A DNA stretch of 64,000 nucleotides from Closterium sp. NIES-65 (Eukaryota > Streptophyta > Zygnematophyceae > Desmidiales > Closteriaceae). This document shows positions 48,801-61,700 of this stretch, piece after piece; positions within the stretch are counted from its first letter, which is position 1; the number at the start of each line of letters is the position of its first letter. The translations under genes and the position numbers were made by a program. The notes under the pieces were generated by a model, which ran no database searches, was not told the DNA's origin, and saw nothing but the letters and a program-made list of their open reading frames with translations. Location of the stretch: positions 1 to 64,000 of the forward strand of contig CANXME010000234.1 in assembly GCA_948144175.1 (NCBI GenBank), given 5' to 3'.

Positions 48801-51250
48801 TTGCTTGGTCTAGGAGCTTGCCTGGTCCAGGAGCTTGCCTAGTCCAAGAGCTTGCCTGGTCCAGGAGCGTGCGTGGTCCACGAGCTTGCCTGGTCTAGGA
48901 GCTTGCCTTGTCCAGGAGCTTCCCTTATCCAAGAGCTTGCCTGGTCCAAGAGCTTGCTTGGTCCAGGAGCTTGTCTGGTCCAAGAGCTTGCCTGGTCCAG
49001 GAGAGTGCCTGGTCTTGGAGCTTGCTTGGTCCAGGATCTTGCCTGGTCCAGGAGCGTGCCTGGTCCACGAGTTTGCCTGGTCCAGAAGCTTGCCTGGTTC
49101 AGGAGCTTGCCTGGTCTAGGAGCTTGCCTGGTCCAGAAGCGTGCCTGGTCCAAGAGCTTGCCTGGTCCAGGAGCTTGCCTGGTCCAGGAGCTTGCCTGGT
49201 CCACGAGCCTTCCTGGTCCACGAGCCTGCCTGGTCCAAGAGCTTGCCTGGTCCAGGAGCTTGCCTGGTCTAGGAGCTTGCCTGGTCCAAAATCTTGCCTA
49301 GTCCAGGAGCGTGCCTGGTCCACGAGTTTGCCTGGTCCAGGAGCTTGCCTGGTCTAGGAGCTTGCCCGGTCCAGGAGCTTTCCTGGTCTAGGAGCTTGCC
49401 TGGTCCATGACCTTGCCTTGTCCAGGAGCTTGCCTGGTCCAGGAGCGTGCCTAGTCCACGAGCTTGCCTGGTCTAGGAGCTTGCCTTGTCCAGGAGCTTG
49501 CCTGGTCCAAGAGCTTGCCTGGTCCAAGAGCTTGCGTGGTCCGGGAGCTTGCCTGGTCCACGAGCGTGCCTGGTCCAGGAGCTTGAGTGGTCGAGGAGCT
49601 TGCCTGATCCAGGAGCTTGCCTTGTCCAAGAGCTTGCCTGGTCAAGGAGCTTGCCTGGTCCAGGAGCTTGCCTGGTCCATAAGCTTGCTTGGTCCAGGAG
49701 CTTGCCTTGTCCATGAGCTTGCCTGGTCTAGGAGCTTGCATGGTCCAGGAGCTTGTCTGGTCTAGGAGCTTGCCTGGTCCAGGAGCTTGCCTAGTCCAGG
49801 AGCTTGCCTGGTCCAGGAGCGTGCCTGGTCCACGAGCTTGCCTGGTCTAGGAGCTTGCCTTGTCCGGGAGCTTGCCTGGTCCAAGAGCTTGCCTGGTCCA
49901 AGAGCTTGCGTGGTCCAGGAGCTTGCCTGGTCCAAGAGCTTGCCAGGTCCAGGAGCGTGCCTCGTCTAGGAGGTTGCTTGGTCCAGGATCTTGCCTGGTC
50001 CAGGAGCGTGCCTGGTCCACGAGTTTGCTTGGTCCAGAAGCTTGCCTGGTCCAGGAGCTTTCCTGCTCTAGGAGCTTGCCTGGTCCAGGAGCGTGCCTAG
50101 TCCAAGAGCTTGCCTGGTCCAGGAGCTTGCTTGGTCGAGGAGCTTGCCTGGTCCACGAGCCTTCCTGGTTCAGGAGCTTGCCTGGTCCAGGAGCTTGCGT
50201 GGTCTAGGAGCATGCCTAGTCCAAAATCTTGCCTGGTCCAGGAGCGTGCCTGGTCCACGAGTTTGCCTGGTCCAGGAGCTTGCCTTTTCCATGAGCTTGC
50301 CTGGTCTAGGAGCTTGCCTAGTGCAGGAGCTTGCTTGGTCTAGGAGCTTGCCAGGTCCAGGAGCTTGCCTAGTCCAAGAGCTTGCCTGGTCCAGGAGCGT
50401 GCGTGGTCCACGAGCTTGCCTGGTCTAGGAGCTTGCCTTGTCCAGGAGCTTCCCTTATCCAAGAGCTTGCCTGGTCCAAGAGCTTGCTTGGTCCAGGAGC
50501 TTGTCTGGTCCAAGAGCTTGCCTGGTCCAGGAAAGTGCCTGGTCTTGGAGCTTGCTTGGTCCAGGATCTTGCCTGGTCCAGGAGCGTGCCTGGTCCACGA
50601 GTTTGCCTGGTCCAGAAGCTTGCCTGGTTCAGGAGCTTGCCTGGTCTAGGAGCTTGCCTGGTCCAGAAGCGTGCCTGGTCCAAGAGCTTGCCTGGTCCAG
50701 GAGCTTGCCTGGTCCAGGAGCTTGCCTGGTCCACGAGCCTTCCTGGTCCACGAGCCTGCCTGGTCCAAGAGCTTGCCTGGTCCAGGAGCTTGCCTGGTCT
50801 AGGAGCTTGCCTGGTCTAAAATCTTGCCTGGTCCAGGAGCGTGCCTGGTCCACGAGTTTGCCTGGTCCAAGAGCTTGCCTTGTCCATGAGCTTGCCTGGT
50901 CTAGGAGCTTGCCCGGTCCAGGAGCTTTCCTGGTCTAGGAGCTTGCCTGGTCCATGACCTTGCCTAGTCCAGGAGCTTGCCTGGTCCAGGAGCGTGCCTA
51001 GTCCACGAGCTTGCCTGGTCTAGGAGCTTGCCTTGTCCACGAGCTTGCCTGGTCCAAGAGCTTGCCTGGTCCAAGAGCTTGCGTGGTCCGGGAGCTTGCC
51101 TAGTCCGGGAGCTTGCCTGGTCCAGGAGCGCGCCTGGTCTTGGAGCTTGCCTGGTCAAGGATCTTGCCTGGTCCAGGAGCGTGCCTGGTCCACGAGTTTG
51201 CCTGGTCCAGAAGCTTGCCTGGTCCAGGAGCTTGCGTGGTCTAGGAGCTT
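45850..51250 (+). repeat. Higher-order repeat of 1.5-1.9 kb, three copies
   Basis: The rare variant TTTCCTGCTC occurs at 46591, 48529 and 50059: 1,938 bp (114 units) and then 1,530 bp (90 units) apart. A GGAGC(G/A)TGGC unit at 45991 and 47929 repeats the 1,938-bp spacing. The 408-bp shortfall between the second and third copies is 24 whole units. Confidence 0.85.
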
Positions 51251-54200
51251 GCCCGATCCAGGAGCCTGCGTGGTCCAAGAGCTTGCCTGGTCAGGAGCTT
51301 ACCTGGTCCAGGAGCTTGCCTGGTCCAGGAGCGTGCCTGGTCCACGAGCCTGCCTGGTTCAGGAGCTTGCATGGTCCAGGAGCTTGCCTGGTCTAGGAGC
51401 ATGCCTGGTCCAAAATCTTGCCTGGTCTAGGAGCGTGCCAGGTCCAGCAGCTTGCCTGGTCTAGGAGCATGCCAGGTCTAGCAGCTTGCCTGGTCTAGGA
51501 GCTTGCCTGGTCGAGGAGCGTGCCTGGTCCAGGAGCTTGCTTGGTCCAGGAGCTTGCCTTGGCCAGGAGCTTGCCTGGTCCGGGAGCGTGCCTGGTCCAC
51601 GAGCCTGCCTGGTCCAAGAGCTTGCATGGTCTAAGAGCGTGCCTCGTCGACAAGCCTGCCTGGTCTAAGAGCTTGCCTGGTCTAAGAGCTTGCCTAGTCC
51701 ACGAGCTTGCCTGGTCCAGGAGCTTGCATGTTCCTGAAGCTTGCCTGGTCCAGGAGCTTGCCTGGTCCTAGAGCTTGCCTGGTCCAGGACCGTGCCTGCT
51801 CTAAGAGTTTGCCTGGTCTAGAAGCTTGCCTGTTCTAGCAGCTTGCCTGGTCCAGGAGCTTTCCAGGTCCAAGAGGTTAGCTGGTCCAAGAGCATGCCTG
51901 GTCCAAGAGCTTTCCTGGTCTAGGAGCTTACTTGGTCTAGAGCTTGCCTAGTCCAAGAGCTTGCCTTCTCCAAGAGCTCACCTAGTCCAGGAGCTTGCCT
52001 GGTCCAGGAGCTTGCCTGGTCCAAGAGCTTGCCAGGTCCACGAGATTTCCTGTTCCAAGAGCTTGCCTGGTCTAGGAGCATGCCTGGTCCAGGAGCTTGC
52101 CTTGTCGAGGAGCTTGCCTTGTCCAGGAGCTTGCCTGGTCCAGGAGCGTGCCTGGTCCACGAGCTTGCCTGGTCGAAGAGCTTGCCTGGTCCAAGAGCGT
52201 GCCTGGTCCACGAGCGTGCCTGGCCCAAGAGCTTGCCTGGTTGAGGAGCTTGCCTGGTCTAGGAGCTTGCCTGGTCGAGGAGCTTGCCTGGTCCAGGAGC
52301 TTGAGTGGTCGAGGAGCTTGCCTGATCCAGGAGCTTGCCTTGTCCAAGAGCTTGCCTGGTCTAGGAGGGTGCTTGGTCCAAGAGCTTGTGTGGTCCAGGA
52401 GCTTGCCACGTCCAGGAGCTTGCCCGGTCCAGGAGCGTGCTTGGTCCACAAGCCTGCCTGGTCCAGGAGCTTGCCTGGTCAAGGAGCTTGCCTGGTCCAG
52501 GAGCTTGCCTGGTCCAGGAGCTTGCTTGGTCCAGGAGCTTGCATGTTCCAAGAGCTTGCCTGGTCTAGGAGCTTGCCTTGTCCAAGAGTTTGCCTGGTCC
52601 AGGAGCTTGCCTAGTCCAGGAGCTTCCCTGGTCCAGGAGCTTGCCTTGTCCAGGAGCTTGACTAGTCCCGTAGCTTGCCAGGTCCAGGAGCTTGCTTGGT
52701 CCAGAAGCGTGCCTGGTCCAAAAGCTTGCCTGGTCAAGGAGCGTGCCTGGTCCAAGAGCTTGCGTGGTCCGGGAGCTTGCCAGGTTCAGGAGCTTGCTCG
52801 GTCCAGGAGCGTGCCTGGTCCACGAGCCCGCTTGGTCCAGGACCTTGCCTGGTCCATGAGCTTGCCTGGTCCAGGAGCTTGCCTGGTGCAGGAGCTTGCG
52901 TGGTCCAGGAGCTTCCCTGGTCCAGGAGCTTGCCTGGTCCAAGAGCTTGCCTCGTCCAGGAGCTTGCCTGGTCTAGGAGATTGCCGGGTCCAGGAGCGTG
53001 CCTGGTCCAGGAGCTTGCCTGGTCCAGAAGCTTGCCTGGTCCAGGAGCGTGCCTGGTCCAGGAGATTGCTTGGTCCAGGAGCTTGCTTGGTCCAGAAGTG
53101 TGCCTGGTTCAAGAGCTTGCCTGGTCGAGGAGCGTGGCTGGTCAAAGACATTGCGTGGTTCAGGAGCTTGCCTGGTCCAGGAGCCTGCTTGGTCCAGAAG
53201 CGTGCCTGATCCAAGAGCTTGCTTGGTCCAGGAGCGTGCCTGGTCCACGAGCGTGCCTTGTCCTGGAGCTTTAGTGGTCGAGGAGCTTGCCTGATCCAGG
53301 AGCTTGCCTTGTCCAAGAGCTTGCGTGGTCCAGGAGCTTGCCAGGTTTAGGAGCTTGCAACGTCCAGGTGCATGCCTGGTCCACGAGCCTGCCTGGTCCA
53401 GGAGCTTGCCTGGTCAAGGAGCTTGCCTGGTCCAGGAGCTTGCCTGGTCCAGGAGCTTGCCTGGTCCAGGAGCTTGCCTTGTCCATGAGCTTGCCTGGTC
53501 TAGGAGCTTGCCTGGTCCAGGAGCTTGCCTGGTCTAGGAGCTTGCCTGGTCCAGGAGCTTGCCTAGTCCTGGAGCTTGCCTGGTCCAGGAGCGTGCCTGA
53601 TCCACGAGCTTGCCTGGTCTAGGAGCTTGCCTGGTCCAAGAGCTTGCCTGGTCCAAGAGCTTGCGTGGTCCAGGAGCTTGCCTGGTCCAGGAGCTTGCCT
53701 GGTCCAGGAGCGTGCCTGGTCTAGGAGCTTGCCTGGTCTAGGATCTTGCCTTATTCAGGAGCGTGCCTGGTCCACGAGTTTGCTTGGTCCAGAAGCTTGC
53801 CTGGTCCTGGAGCTTGCCTGGTCTAGGAGCTTGCCTGGTCCAGGAGCGTGCCTAGTCCAAGAGCTTGCCTGGTCCAGGAGCTTGCCTGGTCCAGGAGCTT
53901 GCCTGGTCCACGAGCCTACCTGGTTGAGGAGCTTGCCTGGTCCAGGAGCTTGCCTGGTTTAGGAGCATGCCTGGTCCAAAATCTTGCCTGGTCCAGGAGC
54001 GTGCCTGGTCCACGAGTTTGCCTGGTCCAGGAGCTTGCCTTGTCCATGAGCTTGCCTGGTCTAGGAGCTTGCCTGGTTCAAGAGCTTGCCTGGTCTAGGA
54101 GCTTGCCTGGTCCAGGAGCTTGCCTAGTCCAAGAGCTTGCCTGGTCCAGGAGCGTGCGTGGTCCACGAGCTTGCCTGGTCTAGGAGCTTGCCTTGTCTAG

Positions 54201-55713
54201 GAGCTTGCCTGGTCCAAGAGCTTGCCTGGTCCAAGAGCTTGCGTGGTCCAGGAGCTTGCCTGGTCCAAGACTTGCCTGGTCCAGGAGCGTGCCTGGTCTA
54301 AGAGCTTGCCTCGTCCAGGATCTTTCCTGGTCCAGGAGCGTGCCTGGTCCACGAGTTTGCCTGGTCCAGAAGCTTGCCTGGTTCAGGAGCTTGCCTGGTC
54401 TAGGAGCTTGCCTGGTCCAAGAGCGTGCATGGTCCACGAGCTTGCCTGGTCCAGGAGCTTGCCTGGTCCAGGAGCTTGCCTGGTCCAGGAGCTTGCCTCG
54501 TCCAGGAGCGTGCTTGGTCCACGAGCCTGCCTGGTCCAGGAGCTTGCATGGTCCAGGAGCTTGCCTGGTCTAGGAGCATTCCTGGTCCAAAATCTTGCCT
54601 GGTCCAGGAGCTTGCCCGGTCCAGGAGCTTTCCTGGTCCAGTAGCTTGCCTGGTCTAGGAGCTTGCCTGGTCCAGGAGCGTGCCTGGTCCAGGACCTGGC
54701 CTAGTCCATGAGCTTGCTTGGTCCAGAAGCCTGCCTGGTCCAAGAGCTTGCCTAGTCGAGGAGCGTGCCTGGAACAAGAGATTGCGTGGTCCAGGAGCTT
54801 GCCTGGTCCAGGAGCTTGCTTGGTCCAGAAGCATGCCTGATCCAAGAGCTTGCCTAGTCCAGGAGCGTGCCTGGTCCACGAGCGTGCCTGGTCCAGGAGC
54901 TTTCGTGGTCGAGGAGCTTGCCTAATCCAGGAGCTTACCTGGTCCAAGAGCTTGCTTGGTCCACGAGCCTGCCTGGTCCAAGAGCTTGTCTGGTCCAGGA
55001 GCGTGCATGGTCCCAGAGCTTGCGTGGTCCAAGAGCTTGCCAGGTCCAAAATCATGCCCGGTCTAGGAGCGTGCCTGGTGCACGAGCCTGCCTGGTTCAG
55101 GAGCTTGCCTGGTCCAGGAGCTTGCCTAGTCTAGGAGCTTGCCTGGTCCAGGAGCTTGCCTGATCCAGGAGCTTGCCTGGTCCATGAGCTTGCCTGGTCT
55201 AGGAGCTTGCCTGGTCCAGGAGCTTGCCTGGTCTAGGAGCTTGCCTGGTCCAGGAGCTTGCCTGGTCCATGAGCTTGCCTGGTCCAGGAGCGTGCCTGGT
55301 CCACGAGCTTGAATGGTGTAGGAGCTTGCCTTGTCCAGGAGCTTGCCTGGTCCAAGAGCTTGCCTGGTCCGAGAGCTTGCATGGTCTAGGAGCTTGCCTG
55401 GTCCAAGAGCTTGCCTGGTCCAGAGCGTGCCTGGTCTAGGAGCTTGCCTGGTCCAGGATCTTGCCTGGTCCAGGAGCGTGCCTGGTCCACGAGTTTGCCT
55501 GGTCCACAAGCTAGCCTGGTCCAGGAGCTTGCCTGGTCTAAGAGCTTGCCTGGTCCAGGAGCGTGCCTGGTCCAGGAGCTTGCCTGGTCCAGGAGCTTGC
55601 CTGGTCCAGGACCTTGCCTGGTCAAGGAGCGTGCCTGGTCCACGAGCCTGCCTAGACGAAGAGCTTGCCTAGTCCAAGAGCGTGCGTGGTCCACGAGCGT
55701 GCGTGGTCCAGGA

Positions 55714-55734
55714 GCTTGCCTGGTCCAGGCAAGC
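55714..55734. repeat. Head-to-head inversion point of the 17-bp satellite
   Basis: GCTTGCCTGG, a single T at 55724, then CCAGGCAAGC form a perfect 10-bp inverted repeat. To the left every unit reads GGTCCAGGAGCTTGCCT; to the right every unit reads its reverse complement. Variant order beyond the first 10 bp does not mirror, so this is not a recent long palindrome. Confidence 0.95.
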
Positions 55735-58700
55735 ATTTGGACCAGGCACGCTTCTGGACCAAGCAAGCTCCTGGACCAGGCAAGCTCGTGGACTAGGCAA
55801 GCTTTTGAACCAGGCACACTTGTGGACCAGGCACGCTCTTGAACTAGGCAAGCTCTTGGACCAGGCAGGCTCGTGGACCAGGCAAGCTCTTGGACCAGGC
55901 AAGCTCTTGGATCAGGCAAGCTCCTCGACCACGCAAGCTCTTGGACCAGCCACGCTCATGGACCAGGCACGCTCCTGGACCAGGCACGCTCCTGGACCAC
56001 GCAAGCTCCTGGACCAGGCAAGCTCCTGGACCACGCAAGCTCTTGAACCAGGCACGCTCCTGGACCAGGCAAGCATTTGGACCAGGCACGCTTCTGGACC
56101 AAGCAAGCTCCTGGACCAGGCAAGCTCGTGGACGACGCAAGCTCTTGGACCAGGCACGCTCCTCGACCAGGCAAGCTCTTGGACCAGGCAGGCTTTTGGA
56201 CCAAGCAAGCTCCTAGACCAAGCAAGCTCCTGGACCATGCACGCTCTTGGACGAGGCAAGCTCCTGGATCGGGCAAGCTCCTGGACCAGGCAAGCTCCTC
56301 GACCAGGCAAGCTCCTGGACCAGGTACGGTCGTGGACCAGGCAAGCTCTTGGACCACGCAAGCTCTTGGACCAGGAAGGCTCGTGGACCAGGCACGCTCT
56401 TGGACCAGGCAAGCTCCTGGACCAGGCAAGCTCCTGAACCAGGCAAGCTCCTGGATCAGGCACGCTCCTCGACCAAGAAATCCTAGATCAGGCAAGCTCC
56501 TGGACCAGGAAAGCTCCTGGACCAGGCAAACTCGTGGACCAAGCACGCTCCTGGACCAGGCAAGATCCTGGAGCAGGCACGCTCCTGGACCAAGCAAGCT
56601 CCTAGACCAGGCAATCTCTTGGACTAGGCACGCTCCTAGACCAGGCAAGCTCTTGGACCAGGCAGGATTCTGGACCAAGCAAGCTCCTGGACCAGGCACA
56701 CTCCTAGACCAGGCACGCTCCTAGACAAGGCAAGCTCGTGGACCAGGCACGCTCCTAGACCAGGCAAGCTCTTGGACCAAGCAAGCTCCTTAATCAGACA
56801 CGCTCGTGGACCAGGCATGCTCCTGGACCAGGCAAGCTCTTAGACGATGCAGGCTCGTGGACCAGGCACGCTCCTGGACCAGGCAAGCTCCTTCACCAGG
56901 CAAGCTCCTGGACCAGGCAAGATCCTGGACCAGGCACGCTCGTGGACCAGGCATGATCCTGGACCAGGTAAGCTTCTGGACCAGGTAAGCTCCTCGACCA
57001 GGCAAGCTCTTGGACCAGGCACGCTCGTGGACCAGGCACGCTCTTGGACCAGGCAAACTCGTGGACAAGGCAAGCTCTTCGACCAGGCAAGCTTCTGGAC
57101 CAAGGAAGCTCCTGGACCAGGCAAGCTCCTGGACCAGGCTAGCTCCTGAACAAAGCAAGCTCCTAGACCACGCAAGCTCTTGGACCAGGCATGCTCGTGG
57201 ACCATGCAAGCTCTTGGACGCAGCAGGCTTCTAGACCAAGCAAGCTCCAGGACCAGGCAAGCTCCTAGACCAGGCAAGCTCCTGGAACAGACAAGCTCCT
57301 GGACCAGGCAAGCTCCTGGACCAAGCAAGCTCCTGGACCAAGCACGCTCGTTGACCAGGCACGCTCCTGGACCAGGCAAGCTCTTCGACCAGGCAGGCTC
57401 GTGGACCAGGCACGCTCCTGGACCAGGCAAGCTCCTGGCCCAGGCACGCTCCTGAACCAGGCATGCTCGTGGACCAGGCACGCTCTTGGACCAGGCAAGC
57501 TCCTGGACAAGGCAAGCTCCTGGACCACGCAAGCTCTTGGGCCAGGCACCCTCCTGGACCAGGCAAGCTCTTGGACCAGGCACGCTTCTGGACCAAGCAA
57601 GCTCGTGGACCATGTAAGCTCCTGGACCAGGCACGCTCCTGGACAAGGCAAGCCTGGACCAGGCAAGCTCTTAGACCAGGCAAGCTCCTGGACCAGGCAA
57701 GCTCCTTGACCAGGCAAGCTCCTGGACCAAGCAAGCTCCTTGACTAGGCACGCTCGTGGACCCGGCATGCTTTTGGACCAGGCAAGCTCTTGGACCAGGC
57801 AGGTTCGTGGACCAGGCACGCTCCTGAACCAGGCAAGCTCCTGGACCAGGCAAGCTCGTGGACCACGCAAGCTCCTGGACCAGGCACGCTCGTGGACCAG
57901 GCACACTACTGGACCAGGCAAGCTCCTGGACCACGCAAGCTCTTGGACCAGGCACGCTCCTGGACTTGGCAAGCTCTTGGACCAGGCAAGCTTATGGACC
58001 AAGCAAGCTCTTGAACCAGGCAAGCTCCTGGACCAGGCAAGCTCCTTGACCAGTCAAGATCTTGGACCAGGCAAGCTCCTGGACCAGGCACGCTCGTGGA
58101 CCAGGAACGCTCCTCCAGTAGGCAAGCTCTTGGACCAGGCAGGCTCATGGACCAGGCAAGCTCTTGGACCAGGCAAGCTCTTGGATCACGCAAGCTCCTA
58201 GACCACGCAAGCTCCTGGACCAGGCACACTCGTGGACCAGGCAAGCTCCTGGACCAGGCACGCTCTTGGACCAGGCACGCTTCTGGACCAAGCAAGCTCC
58301 TAGACCATGCAGGCTCGTGGACCACGCAAGCTCTTGGACTAGGCACGCTCCTCGACAAGGCAAGCTCTTGGACCAGGCAGGCCTTTGGACCAAGCAAGCT
58401 CATGGTCCAGGCAAGCTCGTGGACCATGCACGCTCCTAGACCAGGCAAGCTCCTAGACCAGTCAAGCTCCTGGACCAGGCAAGCTCCTGGACCAGGCGAG
58501 CTCCTGGACCAGGCAAGCTCCTGGACCAGGCAAGCTCCTGGACCAGGCAAGCTCATGGACTTGGCAAGCTCCTGGACCAGGCCAGCTCGTGGAGCACGCA
58601 AGCTCTTGGACCAGGCACGCTCCCGACCAAGCAAGCTCTTGGACCAGGCACGCTTTTGGACAAAGCAAGCTCCTAGACCAGGCAAACTCCTGGACCATGC

Positions 58701-61700
58701 ACGCTCCTGAACCAGGCAAGCTCCTGCACCAGGCAAGCTCCTGGACCCGGCACGCTCTTGGACCAGGCAAGCTCTTCAACCAGGCAGGCTCGTGGACCAG
58801 GCACGCTCCTGGACCAGGTAAGCTCCTGGACCAGGCAAGCTTCAAGACCACGCAAGCTCCTGAACCAGGCAAGCTCTTGGAGCTGGCACGCTCCTGGACT
58901 TGGCAAGCTCTTGGACTAGGCAAGCTTATGGACCAAGCAAGCTCCTGAACCAGGCAAGCTCCTGGACCAGGCAAGCTCCTGGACCAGGCAAGATCTTGGA
59001 CCAGGCAAGCTCCTGGACCAGGCAAGCTCCTGGACCAGGCACGCTCGTGGACCAGGAACGCTCCTCGACTAGGCAAGCTCTTGGACCAGGCATGCTCGTG
59101 GACCAGGCAAGCTCTTGGACGAGGCAAGCTTTTGGATCAGGCAAGCTCCTGGACCACGCAAGCACTTGGACTAGGCACACTCGTGGACCAGGCACGCTCC
59201 TGGACCAGGCAAGCTCTTGGACCATGCACGCTTCTGGACCAAGCAAGCTCCTCGACCAGGCAAGCTCGTGGACCATGCAAGCTCTTGGACCAGGCACTCT
59301 CCTCGACCAGGCAAGCACTTGGACCAGGCAAGAATCTGGACCAAGCAAGCTCCTAGACCATACAAGCTCCTGGACCATGCACGCTCCTGGACAAGGCAAG
59401 CTCCTGGACCATACAAGCTCCTGGACCATGCACGCTCCTGGACAAGGCAAGCTGCAGGACCAGGCAAGCTCCTTGACCAAGCAAGCTCCTGGACCAGGCA
59501 AGCTCTTGGACCAGGCAAGCTCCTGGACTAGGCAAGCTCCTAGACCAGGCAAGCTCCTGGACCAGGCACGCTCTTGGACCAGGCAAGCTCTTGGACCAGG
59601 CACGCTCTTGGACCAGGCAAGCTCTTGGACCTGGCAAGCTCGTGGACCAGGCACCCTCCTGAGCAGGCAAGCTCCTGGACCAGGCAAGCTCCTGGACCAG
59701 CAAGCTCCTAGACCAAGCAAGCTCCTGGACCAGGCAAGCTTCTAGGCCACGCAAGCTCTTGGACTAGGCAAGCTCCTGGACCAGGCAAGCTCGTGGACCA
59801 GGCACGATCCCGGATCAGGCAAGATCCTGGACCAGGCACGCTCCTAGACCAGGCAAGCTCCTGGACCAGGCAAGCTCCATGACCAGGCACGATTGTGGAC
59901 CAGGCACACTCTTAGACCAGGCACGCTTCTAGACCAAGCAAGCTCCTAGACCAGGCAGGCTCGTGGACCACGCAAGCTCTTGGACCAGGCACGCTCCTCG
60001 ACCAGGCAAGCTCTTGGACCAGGCAGGCTTCTGGACCAAGCAAGCTCATGGACCAGGCAAGCTCGTGGACCATGCACGCTCCTAGACCAGGCAAGCTCCT
60101 AGACTAGGCAAGCTCCTGGACCAGGCAAGCTCTTGGACCAGGCAAGCTTCTGGACCAGCCAAGCTCCTGGATTAGGCAAGCTCCTGGACCAGGCAAGCTC
60201 CTGGACCAGGCAAGCTCTTGGACTTGGAAAGCTCCTGGACCAGGCAAGCTCGTGGACCACACAAGCTCTTAGACCAGGCACGCTCCCCGACCAGGCAAGC
60301 TCCTGGACCAGGCAGGCTTGTGAACCAAGCAAGCTCCTGGACCACGCAAGCTCCTGGACCATGCATGCTCCTGAACCAGGCAAGCTCCTAGACCAGACAC
60401 GCTTCTGGACCAAGCAAGCTCTTGGACGAGGCAAGCTCGTGGACCACGCAAGCTCTTGGACCAGGTACGCTCCTGGACCAGGCAAGCTCTTGGACCAAGC
60501 AAGCTTCTGGACCAAGCAAGCTCCTTGACCATGCAAGCACTTTGACCATGCACGCCTCTGGACCAAGCAAGCTCCAGGACCAAGCAACCTCCTGGACCAG
60601 GCAAGCTCGTGGACCAGGCAAGCTCTTGGAACAGGCAAGCTCCTCGACCACGGAAGTTCCTGGACCAGGCACGCTCGTGGACCAGGCACGCTCTTGGACC
60701 AACAATCTCTTGGACTAGGCAGGCTCGTGGACCAGGCACGCACCAGGACCAGGCAAGCTCCTGGACCAGGCAAGCTCCTGGACCAGGCAAGCTCCTAAAC
60801 CAGGCACGGTCCTTGACCAGGCAAGCTCCTAGACTAGGCAAGCTCCTGGACCAGGCAAGCTCCTGGACCAGGCAAACTCGTGGACCAGGCACGCTCCAGG
60901 ACAAGGCAAGATCCTGGACCAGGCACGCTCCTAGACCAGGCAAGCTCCTAGACCATGCAAGCTCATGGACCAGGCAAGCTCCTGGAACAAGCACGCTCGT
61001 GGACCAGGCACGCTCTTGGACCAGGCAAGCTCTTGGACCAGGCAGGCTCGTGGACCAGGCACCTCCTGGACCAGGCAAGCTCCTTGACCAGGCAAGCTCG
61101 TGGACCAAGCAAGCTCCTGGACCAAGCACGCTCCTGGACCAGGCAAGCTCCTGGACCAGGCAAGCTCCTCGACCAGGAAAGCTCGTGGACCACACAAGCT
61201 CTTGGACCAGGCACGCTCCCCGACCAGGCAAGCTCTTGGACCAAGCATGCTTCTGGACCAAGCAAGCTCCTGGACCAGGCAAGCTCCTAGACCATGCACG
61301 CTCCTGGACCAGGCAAGCTCGTGGACCAGTAAAGCTCCTAGACCAGGCAAGCTCCTGGACCAGGCAAGCTCTTGGACCAGGCAAGCTCCTTGACCAGGCA
61401 AGCTCCTGGACCAAGCAAGCTCCTGGGCCAGGCAAGCTCGTGGACCAGGCACGCTCTTGGACCACGCAAGCTCTTGGACCAGGCAGGCTCGTGGACCAGG
61501 CATGTTCCTGGACCAGGCAACCTCCTGGACCAGGCAAGCTCCTGGTCCACGCAAGCTCTTGGACCAGGCAAGCTCCTGGACCAGGCAAGCTCCTGGACCA
61601 AGCAAGCTCCTGGACCAAGCACACTCGTGGACTAGGCAAGCTCCTGGACCAGGCAAGCTCTTGGACCAGGCAGGCTCGTGGACCAGGCAAGCTCTTGGAC

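Larger units (their letters stand above)
38847..55724 (+). repeat. 17-bp satellite array, forward orientation
   Basis: About 990 tandem units with consensus GGTCCAGGAGCTTGCCT. Main variants change CCAGGAG to CCAAGAG, CCACGAG or CTAGGAG, and GCTTGCC to GCGTGCC or GCTTGCG. Neither strand of the consensus has a stop in any frame; the CTAGG variant introduces TAG and fragments the frames. Plus-strand frames read a 17-residue repeat of the type ELAWSRSLPGPGACLVQ, minus-strand frames one of the type KLLDQASSWTRQAPGPG. No domain is recognisable and no gene is called. No inserted element is visible. Confidence 0.97.
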
